DNA of 11,540 nt from Deltaproteobacteria bacterium (GTDB taxonomy: Bacteria; UBA10199; DSSB01), in assembly GCA_021414045.1 (NCBI GenBank), contig JAIOPF010000204.1:1-11540 (forward strand). Direction: 5' to 3'. The notes beneath the pieces were generated by a model. The model saw only the letters and a program-made list of their open reading frames with translations, made no database searches and had not been told where the DNA came from. Within the stretch, counting starts at the first letter, position 1; every line of letters starts with the position of its first letter. Shown here piece after piece: positions 1 to 7,100 of this stretch. The position numbers and the translations under genes were made by a program.

Positions 1-528
1 TTTCTTCGCGGCCGCCAACCTCTTCAAATCCGGAAGGGCCTTGGCTTGGGCCATCGCCTGCTCTTCGGTGACCAGAGGCTTAGGACGTGGACGAGAAGCC
101 GATGGCATATAAGGCAAGGTGCTTTCTCGTGTCACCTTCACTTCCTTGATCGTGCCCCTGCCTATCTTGCGGTTGCGGTAGGAAAATTCCATCCACCACT
201 GCGCCCTTTCGCGGGTGTCGAAGAGCATGCCGACAACGTATTTTCCCGAGGGCAGACCCTCGAAATGCTCGGTGACGTCGACGCCGTCTCCCGGAATCTT
301 GACCATCAATTGTTGGATGAAGCGCTGCAGGTCTTCAGCCTGACTTTTGCTGGCAAAAACCCCCTTCACCACCATGAACATCGGGGCGTTCTGCGGGATG
401 GGAATCTCCGTCACCCAATGCGGCAGCCCCCCCGCGGGCTTCTTGCCGGCTGCGGATAATGCGGGGACGAAGACCGCTAAAAGAAGCAGGGTTGCGAAGA
501 TTTTCCTGGGAAAGATTCGAAAACTCAT
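1..528 (-). CDS. Secreted protein, possible SPOR-like domain (partial, runs off left edge)
   Basis: This open frame begins at ATG 528 and is still open at base 1, so 176 residues are visible and the C-terminus is missing. Residues 1-26 form a clear signal peptide: a basic start (MSFRIFPRK), a hydrophobic core (ATLLLLAVFVPAL) and a small-residue cleavage region (SAAG). The mature part should therefore be periplasmic or outer-membrane associated. Residues about 50-120 show a strand-helix-strand pattern (FMVVKGVFASKSQAEDL, then KYVVGMLFDTRERAQWW) that resembles SPOR-type repeats. That is my inference from pattern only. A proline/arginine-rich stretch (SASRPRPKP) follows. The start is supported by a purine-rich GAGAGG site 6 bases upstream. 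It begins 10 bp after the phosphatase gene ends on the same strand, so the two are very likely co-transcribed. Function unknown. Confidence 0.8.
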   Translation of the reverse strand, partial: MSFRIFPRKIFATLLLLAVFVPALSAAGKKPAGGLPHWVTEIPIPQNAPMFMVVKGVFASKSQAEDLQRFIQQLMVKIPGDGVDVTEHFEGLPSGKYVVGMLFDTRERAQWWMEFSYRNRKIGRGTIKEVKVTRESTLPYMPSASRPRPKPLVTEEQAMAQAKALPDLKRLAAAKK

Positions 529-538
529 GGGCAACCTC

Positions 539-1198
539 TCAAGAGTTCAAGCCCTCTTCCTGAAGAAAGGGCAGAGCGGAAAAATCCGAGAAACGGTCGA
601 TCAAAAAATCGGGCTGGTAGTTGAGCAGCTCCTCGCGCGGTCGGAACCCGTAGCTGACGGCGCAGGTCTTGAGTCCAGCGGCCCTGCCGCACTCGATGTC
701 GACGTGGGAATCGCCCACCATCACTCCCGAGACCGGCTCGCCAAGCTCGCGAAAAATCGGCGCGAAGACTTCGGGGTTCGGTTTTTGAATCGGCAAGGTA
801 TCTCCACCGATCAACCAGCGAAAATGCGACCGAATGCCCAGGCCTTCCAGGATTTTTTGGGAAAAGAGTTCGGGCTTATTGGTCACCACGGCCTTGGTGA
901 TTTGGGGGTAATTCTCGAGGAAATCGAGGACGCCGGGATAAAGCTTAGTCTCGTCGAGCAGGTGGTCGTGGTAACGATTCCAAAAACTTAAAAAAACCCG
1001 TCCCAGGGCCTCGTCACTGGGATTGCCGAGGGCGTCGCGAACAAGAGTCTTGGCCCCGTGGCCCACCATTTCCTCGATTTTGCTGGCGGGCAAAGTGTCG
1101 AAACCCTCCTGAGCCAGGGCGAAATTGAGGCTGTCCGCGATATCCCTTTTGGAATCGATCAAGGTGCCGTCGAGGTCGAAAATAAGTACAGGTGACAT
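539..1198 (-). CDS. HAD-superfamily hydrolase, phosphoglycolate phosphatase type
   Basis: A 219-aa cytoplasmic phosphatase of the haloacid dehalogenase superfamily (Gph/PpaX-like). All four catalytic motifs are visible: motif I DLDGT at residues 8-12 (nucleophile D8, acid/base D10), motif II with T106 in VVTNKPE, motif III lysine K139 in QKPNPEVF, and motif IV GDSHVD at 162-167 binding Mg2+. The helical cap between motifs I and II and the total length fit the phosphoglycolate phosphatase group. That group removes phosphate from 2-phosphoglycolate or similar small phosphoesters, and the exact substrate cannot be read from sequence. I chose ATG 1198 because it puts motif I at the usual distance from the N-terminus. 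An in-frame TTG at 1234 would add 12 residues, but its GAGG lies directly against the start codon. It lies 51 bp after the DUF885 gene and 10 bp before the secreted-protein gene, all on the same strand. Confidence 0.92.
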   Translation of the reverse strand: MSPVLIFDLDGTLIDSKRDIADSLNFALAQEGFDTLPASKIEEMVGHGAKTLVRDALGNPSDEALGRVFLSFWNRYHDHLLDETKLYPGVLDFLENYPQITKAVVTNKPELFSQKILEGLGIRSHFRWLIGGDTLPIQKPNPEVFAPIFRELGEPVSGVMVGDSHVDIECGRAAGLKTCAVSYGFRPREELLNYQPDFLIDRFSDFSALPFLQEEGLNS

Positions 1199-1249
1199 TT
1201 TAAAGGCTATAAGCGAGTCCCCTAGGGAAATCAACCTCGGAGGCCGGGC

Positions 1250-2839
1250 TTACAGCAGGGTCTTTTCGAGCAAGGGAATGGGGATGGCCCCGCAGCGCAG
1301 GACCGCATCGTGAAATTTTTGCAGGGAAAATCCTCCTCCCGCCTTCTGGCGGTATTTCTCCCGCAACTCCCGAAGCCGCAACATGCCCGTGAAATAACTC
1401 TGCGGAACCGTCGGACGCATTGTGTACCAATTCACGTCGGCTCGTGCCGAAAGCGGGCTCATTTTCAATTCGCGGGCCATGAACTTCACGGCCTCCGTAT
1501 CGCTCATTCCTCCAGTATGCAGGCCCACGTCGACGATGATGCGACAGGCACGCCAGAGCTTGTCTTTCAATTGGATCAAGCGTCCCCAGGGATCGTAATA
1601 GCCCGCCTCGAACATCATCTCTTCGCAATACAAGGCCCAGCCCTCGAAAAAGCTACTACAGTTGTAAATACGCATCATCGTGCCGGGGGCATGCCGCTGC
1701 ACGGCGAATTGCAGGTGGTGGCCGGGATAACCTTCGTGCAGTGAAGTGACGCGCATCGCGCCAAGATTATGCTCGCCCAAAAGCTCTTCCCGCTGCTTGG
1801 GATCGCGGGTCGTCACCGGCGTGACGAAAAAGGTCCCATGGTTCTTGCCGCGAAACATGGGTGGATCGACGTAAGCCGCGAAAGGAATGGTGCTGCGCGT
1901 GAAAGCGGGAGTCTCGATCACCTTCAACCTTTCGCCGCGCGGCAGGCTCGCGATCTTTTCCTTCGCGACGAAGCGCCGCAGCCTCCGCGTCTCGCCCCGA
2001 TATGTTTCGAGAAGTTTCTTCGCGCTGGGATGGCAGCCTTTGGCTTCCTCCACCAAGCGGTGCCAGGGTTTTTTGGGGTCTATGGAACGAGCCTGCTCCA
2101 CCAGCTGTTCCTGGACCGCCGAGAATTGCCTTTCGCCTAGTTTCCTCAACTCGGAGGCGGTCATTTCGTAATGATGGTAGGTTCTCAGCAAGAACTCGAA
2201 GTTGGCCCTGCCCACGGCATACTCCCCGTCGGAACGGCGCAACAGAGGACCGCGAAAGAATTGCAAGAGCTCCTTGCCCACGCTCTCCGCTTCCGCGCAA
2301 GCGCCGATGATTTCCCGGCGGCGCTTCGGCGCCAGGCGCAACAGCTCTCCCTTCGCTTCCCGCAAAAACCCCAAATAGCCCTGGCATTCGTCGATGGCCA
2401 AACGGGTCCTATGTTTGGGGGGATTTTTCAAATTTTCCCGCGCGGCCTCCAACACGGCCCTAGCTCCGCTCAGGCGCGCCAAGGCAGCCTCGACCTTGCC
2501 GGATTTCGAGGCGATCCTTAGAAAAACGTACCACAGTCCGTAGATCAGCTCTCCGACGTACATCGAGGGGTCTTGGCGGTATTTTTTCCATTCACCCCAC
2601 TCCTTGAGCCGAAGGCTCAGGTCGCTGCGGAAAAGCTCGAATTCTAAGCGCGCGTCGCCCCAGGTCGCTGGAGGTTTCGCGGAAGCCAAGGCAGCCTGGA
2701 TTTTTCGAAGTTTTTCGACGTGTCCCCGAATCCTCCCCTCGGAAAGGTCCGTGACGCGTCGGGCGTATTTCTCTTCCCCCAGGGCTCCAGCCCAAACGGG
2801 TTGAAAATCGAGGAGTTCGGTAAAATATTCAGAGATCAT
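1250..2839 (-). CDS. DUF885 family protein, putative metallopeptidase
   Basis: A 529-aa protein that I assign to the DUF885 family from its hallmark HEGYPGHH motif (residues about 368-375), followed about 24 residues later by FFEGWALYCEE. In this family the histidines and the downstream glutamate are thought to form a metal site like that of gluzincin zinc peptidases. Activity is not proven for most members. The rest is largely helical and rich in Arg/Lys, as usual in the family. I see no signal peptide, so this member looks cytoplasmic, although many relatives are annotated as secreted or lipoproteins. Two starts are possible. ATG 2839 is preceded by GGAAAGAG at good spacing and is preferred. 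ATG 2854, five codons upstream, has no visible ribosome site. It is the first gene of a probable three-gene minus-strand operon and is divergent from the zinc-ribbon gene. The substrate is unknown. Confidence 0.88.
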   Translation of the reverse strand: MISEYFTELLDFQPVWAGALGEEKYARRVTDLSEGRIRGHVEKLRKIQAALASAKPPATWGDARLEFELFRSDLSLRLKEWGEWKKYRQDPSMYVGELIYGLWYVFLRIASKSGKVEAALARLSGARAVLEAARENLKNPPKHRTRLAIDECQGYLGFLREAKGELLRLAPKRRREIIGACAEAESVGKELLQFFRGPLLRRSDGEYAVGRANFEFLLRTYHHYEMTASELRKLGERQFSAVQEQLVEQARSIDPKKPWHRLVEEAKGCHPSAKKLLETYRGETRRLRRFVAKEKIASLPRGERLKVIETPAFTRSTIPFAAYVDPPMFRGKNHGTFFVTPVTTRDPKQREELLGEHNLGAMRVTSLHEGYPGHHLQFAVQRHAPGTMMRIYNCSSFFEGWALYCEEMMFEAGYYDPWGRLIQLKDKLWRACRIIVDVGLHTGGMSDTEAVKFMARELKMSPLSARADVNWYTMRPTVPQSYFTGMLRLRELREKYRQKAGGGFSLQKFHDAVLRCGAIPIPLLEKTLL

Positions 2840-2897
2840 TTTTTCTCTTTCCATTCGGTTGAAATTTTATCAGTTTGCGGGAAGGAGTCGAATTTAA

Positions 2898-3260
2898 GTG
2901 GCAAACTGTCTCTACTGTCAAGAAAAGGCCGGTTGGTTCAAGGCCGTCTGTCCCCAATGCCAAGCCATGCTGAACGCGATTCAGACTCTGGGCTCGGGCT
3001 TTTCGTTTCGTGACCTTCTAGACGCCTTGATGGCGACGAATGCACCCAACGAAAAGATCGAGAAATTCTTGGAAACCGATATCAAAGGCCAAGGCAGCAT
3101 CCGCGACCTCATCACCGCGCGAATGACGAACGAACTCGCCCGCACCGTCGGCCAACCAACAGACACCGACGCTCACAAGGTCAAAAAAATTCGGGAAGAT
3201 GAAAAGAAACGCCCCAAGATCCCGCTTAAGCCGGGTCAGCCTGACCCGATGCGGAAATAG
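2898..3260 (+). CDS. Small zinc-ribbon protein of unknown function
   Basis: A 120-aa protein starting at GTG 2898, with GAAGGAG at 2881-2887 (10-base spacing) supporting the start. The N-terminus has two CxxC knuckles, C4/C7 and C18/C21, in the arrangement CLYC-x10-CPQC, so it very probably binds one zinc ion. The middle (residues about 37-85) looks helical. The C-terminal third is highly charged and Pro/Lys-rich (KKRPKIPLKPGQP) and is probably disordered. I do not recognise the family beyond the zinc ribbon. Such short ribbons occur in regulators and in protein- or RNA-binding adaptors. It is divergent from the DUF885 gene with only 58 bp between starts, and its last 35 bp overlap the 3' end of the oppositely oriented receiver-like gene. 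Confidence 0.8.
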   Translation: MANCLYCQEKAGWFKAVCPQCQAMLNAIQTLGSGFSFRDLLDALMATNAPNEKIEKFLETDIKGQGSIRDLITARMTNELARTVGQPTDTDAHKVKKIREDEKKRPKIPLKPGQPDPMRK

Positions 3261-4035
3261 GCGCCGCGGCCTCGCCCCCAAAAACCTCCGAAAGGGACTC
3301 AAAACTCAAGGGACGCGTCAAGTAAGTCGCGAAATCCTCCCGTTGCGGCATGGATTCGGCGAAAGCCAAGGTCAGATAGCTGGAAAGGCCCAGCCATCGG
3401 GTTTCTCCGTGCTCGAAGCTTAAGCTCTCCAGGGTTTCCCGGGCCGCCTCTTGGGCCAGCAGGCTCCTATCGAAGATCACCGCCAAGACTCGATTCCCCT
3501 CGAAATGATTCTCGAGGTGCTGCGTGCCTTCTAGGTCGATCAGCGTGACCCCCGCGCCGAAATAGTCTTGCACCGCGCGTCGCGTGGCTTCCTCGGCGCC
3601 GATCAAGACGACGACTTCTTCGGGTGCGGCCACGACCGTTTCAATGACGGTCTCCTCGAAAGACACCGAGCTCGCCTCGATCACCGGCGCCTCGAAACTT
3701 ACCGGGGCCAGCTCCTCGACAAGGGCTTCGGGGCGGGCAATCGAAGTGACTTCCGCCAAACGAGGCTTGGCCTTAGGCCGCTTCGCTGCCGCGGGTTTTG
3801 CGGCTCGGGTGGGCTTTTTTTTTACGGCGGCGACGGTCTCGGCCTGGGGCACGGAGGTCAGGGTCAGGCTGCGTCGCGAAGAACGGCGCAGTTGTATGTC
3901 GAGACGGTCAATCTTGGTTTCGAGTTGGTGTAAGCGCCCACTCAACTCTTCGATCGCCATTTCACTGGCAACGCCCAAGAACTGGCAAAGTTTGAGTTTC
4001 AAGCTTGGAATCAGACGAATGGAATAGACATTCAT
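3226..4035 (-). CDS. Protein with coiled coil, Lys/Ala-rich linker and degenerate receiver-like domain
   Basis: A 269-aa protein that I do not recognise as a named family. Residues 25-50 form a heptad-like helix (LSGRLHQLETKIDRLDIQL), probably a dimerising coiled coil. Residues 70-95 are a basic Lys/Ala/Pro linker. Residues 105-140 are acidic, with a repeated SFE-x3-IE pattern. Residues 140-253 read like a response-regulator receiver fold. The elements are a first strand VVVLIGA followed by E148/E149, a third strand VLAVIFD ending in D189 (phospho-acceptor position), a fourth strand ending GLSSY (S218, usual Thr/Ser position), and TRPLSFESL where the usual Lys-Pro is R241-P242. This assignment is inference from pattern. 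The protein could bind a partner without phosphorylation. ATG 4035 was chosen because GGAGG lies 12 bases upstream. ATG 4056 (7 residues more) has no ribosome site. No DNA-binding domain is evident. It lies 99 bp downstream of the large MMT-like gene on the same strand. Confidence 0.75.
   Translation of the reverse strand: MNVYSIRLIPSLKLKLCQFLGVASEMAIEELSGRLHQLETKIDRLDIQLRRSSRRSLTLTSVPQAETVAAVKKKPTRAAKPAAAKRPKAKPRLAEVTSIARPEALVEELAPVSFEAPVIEASSVSFEETVIETVVAAPEEVVVLIGAEEATRRAVQDYFGAGVTLIDLEGTQHLENHFEGNRVLAVIFDRSLLAQEAARETLESLSFEHGETRWLGLSSYLTLAFAESMPQREDFATYLTRPLSFESLSEVFGGEAAAPISASGQADPA
3232..3248. repeat. 17-bp palindrome in the overlap of two convergent genes
   Basis: The sequence CGGGTCAG-C-CTGACCCG is a perfect inverted repeat (8-bp arms, one central base). 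As RNA it would fold as a 7-bp GC-rich stem with a GCC loop in either direction. It lies within the shared 3' coding ends of the zinc-ribbon gene and the receiver-like gene. No T-run follows on either strand, so it is not a standard intrinsic terminator. It could slow polymerase or stabilise both mRNA ends. That role is inferred. Confidence 0.5.
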
Positions 4036-4134
4036 AACCGACAAATGCCTCCGCATCGGGCAAAGGGATGGATTGGATTTTTATACCTGGAAGAGATTTT
4101 GGTCATGTCACCGGGGTAGTGACTTGTCAAGCCG

Positions 4135-7100
4135 TTATCGCGCCGACCGGAAGAACTTGTTCAAGCGCTGAACAGCCTCGTCGAGGCGCTCGATCGAGAA
4201 GACAAAACGGTAGCGGCCGGCCACCCCCGCCCAGGCTTCCGAGTGCACCTTGATGCCAGCTTCGGTGAATAGCAGCTCGTGCAGGTTCAAGTGGGTGATC
4301 CGCGCCGACTCTCCCGAGCGCAGGCGAATCTGCCTGCCGTGCAAGGGCGAAAGATCGACGAACATCGCATAGCCGCCCTGCACGGGAGTTACGTTCAAAT
4401 GGCGGTCGAGAAACACCTGTTCCAGGGCCGAGGCACGGGAACTCAAATAAAATCGGTGAGGAGTCACGAACCCTTCCCAATTCCGGAGAAATTCCGGGGC
4501 CGCGGCCATGGCGAGAGGATCCGGAGTCGCAAGCAAGTTTCCCCGCATGGCGGAAACGAGCGCGGGATTTTGCGAGGCCGCGAAACCGAACCTCAAACCA
4601 CCGGCGGCGAACTCCTTTGATAACCCTCCAAAGGCGACGAGATTGGGGCCCAACTCCTTTTGGAGAGTCTGCAGCGAAGGCGCGCGACGTCCGCGGATGC
4701 GGCCAAAATCGAGCATTCCAAAAACGTCGTCGAAAAGTAGGTAGCCGCCCGCGGAACGGAGAGAACCGGCGATTTCCTTCCATTGAGCGGCGCTATAATA
4801 CTGCCCCGCGGGATTGGTCGGTTCGTTGACCAAGAGAGCGCGCAAGGCGCCGCGGCGCCCGCCGTTGGACCAAGGGACGCTCATCGGACGCAGGCGAAAT
4901 CCCTCCTCTTCCAAGGTCATGAGCTCCGCGCGTCTCGCTCCGGCGATCTCGACGGCGGGAAAGAACAAGCCATAGCTAGGTTTAGGAACGGCCACTTCCA
5001 CCACGGGAGCCCCGGCAACGGCCTTCAATCCACGAATCGCGCTGACCAGCAAGGGCTGAACCCCCGCGCCCAAGACGATCTGTTCGGGTTCGAAACGCGC
5101 GCCTCGGCTCTGCATGAGATATGCCGCCACGGCCTCCCTCGCCTCGGACTCGACCTCTCCCCTGGAGCGTCGCGAGGCCGCCAATAAAGCCGCATCGAGA
5201 CGCAGCGGCGCCCGCCACTCCGATTCTCCGAAACTCATGTCGATGGGATCGGGATGTTCCCCCTTCGGCCCGCTGTCGAAAGCCGAAGGCGATTCCAGGG
5301 CGCGGACGACCGCGGATCCGGACTCGAAGGAAGTGAGCATCGGTTCAATGGCGCCGGAGGGACTTGCGGGAGCGAGGATTCCCTGCGGCAAATCCGTCAA
5401 AAATTTTTGATAGGCCGCCTGCACCAGGGTCGAGGTCCGAGAATAAGTGAGGTCGGCATAGCGTGCGAGCAGACCCTGCACCGCGGAATTGCCGATCATC
5501 GCCACGGCCAAGGGCAAGGCGGGAGCGCCATAGCGGCTGTCCAAAGATTGAACGACGTGCAGATAAGGCACCGTCGCCGGATTTTCATTCAAATAGCGCG
5601 CGGCCGGATGCATGGAGCCCTGGGGATCGGAGGGATGGTCCACCAGAACGACGACATGGCGTTTTTGTTCCACGGCTGCTTGCAGCAAAGGCGGTATCGC
5701 GGGGTCTTCCCAGGCTTCTCGGCTTAACTTCAGAACGAGGGCGTCGGGATTCTCCCGCCTCACCGCCTGCAAAATCTCGGCGGGGTTGGCCGGGGAGCGA
5801 AGCGCTTGGAAGGCCTGCAGTCCCGCGGGCTCGGCATCGGCAGCCGGCGCGGCGTATAAGACTCGCCCCTGGTCGGGAAGCACGACATGCAGGATTCCGT
5901 CCATGAGCAGATCCGAGGAAGGCCCGACGAAAAGCATCTCTGGCGCGATCTTGGCTCCCCACTGACGGCTTAGCTCAAGGGCCAGGCTTTCACGCAAGGC
6001 GACGTTCTCGCTTCCGGGATTTTCCGTATACCCCCAGCGCTCGACCTTGCCGGTCACCGCGCCCAGGGAATCTCGCAGCAGATCCGCGTAGGGTCGGCCT
6101 TCGGTCAGGTAAAGCATATGGTGGACTTCGCCACGCCCCACCGCTTCCGCCGCCGAGATCGGCGTCTGAGGATCCTCTTTCAGGAAAAATTCGAAGCGAT
6201 GGTTATTGTCCGATTCGAGTCGGGCCAGTTCGGAAAAATCCGTCGTGGGATCCTGCTGGATCAATTGGGCATAGCGAACCGCGGGATGAAATCCCCTGCG
6301 CGCGAGCAGCTCTTCCAGGACCGCGCGCCCCGGCCTACCTCCGAGGTTGAACAACACGCGCCCCCCTTCGCTGAGGCGAGTCCGCGCCTGACCCAAGGCC
6401 TTGTCGATCAAACCCAATCCATAACGGTCCCAATAATTCCCGTCGCTGGGATAATAATCGGCGACCGAGCGAAGGCTCTCGACACCGCCGCTTCGCGGCA
6501 CTTGCGGAAGGCAGGCGAGCAGCAAATCCACCTTGGCCCCTTCCGAAAGGGGCGCGAGCAGGTCGCCGGATTGGAAGGAAACGTTTTTCACGCCGTTCAA
6601 GGCGGCATTGAGGCGCCCGATCACCGGGGCGTGGGGATTGCGGTCGACGCCGACGACTTCGCGGGCCATCCCGAGTTTCGCGGTCAAAATCGAAACCCAA
6701 CCAGTGCCAGAACCGATCTCGACCGCGAGATCCACGGGCCGACGGTCTCGCTGAAATTCTTGAACCACTCCTTCCGCGAAAACCCGCGACCATTGCTCGG
6801 GGAGAAAGGTCGTCGGGAGACTGACAATGGTCAAGGGATCGCGGACGCCGGGCAAGCTGTAGTGCCTCGCCAGTATCCCCTGCCCTTCCGGGGAGGAGGA
6901 AGTCAGGGAAATCAAGCGTTCCACCAATTCGCGCACATGGAAGGCCGTTTCCGGCTTGTCCATGTTCTCTTCCAAAAATTGGGCGACGGCTAAAGCCCTA
7001 TCCTCGCCTTCGCGGCTGGTCTCGAGCAGGCGTTGGGCCCAAAGGCTGGAGTTCTCTCCCTTTTGCCGCGCGAATTCCTGAGATTGTCGGGGACCTAGTG

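Noticed and set aside
347..991. Plus-strand open frame of 214 codons at the left end
   Set aside because: It overlaps antisense two genes, one of which (the HAD phosphatase) is certain. It has no domain.
4109..4128. Small hairpin GTCAC-N7-GTGAC (minus strand) after the MMT-like gene, considered as a terminator
   Set aside because: The stem is only five base pairs and no T-run follows it.
4080..4130. Possible minus-strand promoter before the receiver-like gene: a perfect TTGACA (4130-4125) and a TATAAA (4085-4080)
   Set aside because: The two boxes are 39 bases apart and cannot act together. The sequences at 17-base spacing from either box match poorly, so I could not call a promoter, although one may exist here.
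5380..7077. The methyltransferase part considered as a HemK/PrmC glutamine methyltransferase
   Set aside because: The NPPY motif expected in PrmC is replaced by ACLPQVP, which instead matches the CIPQ segment of plant MMT. The FNLGGRPG and HRFEFF segments and the fused aminotransferase folds also fit MMT better.
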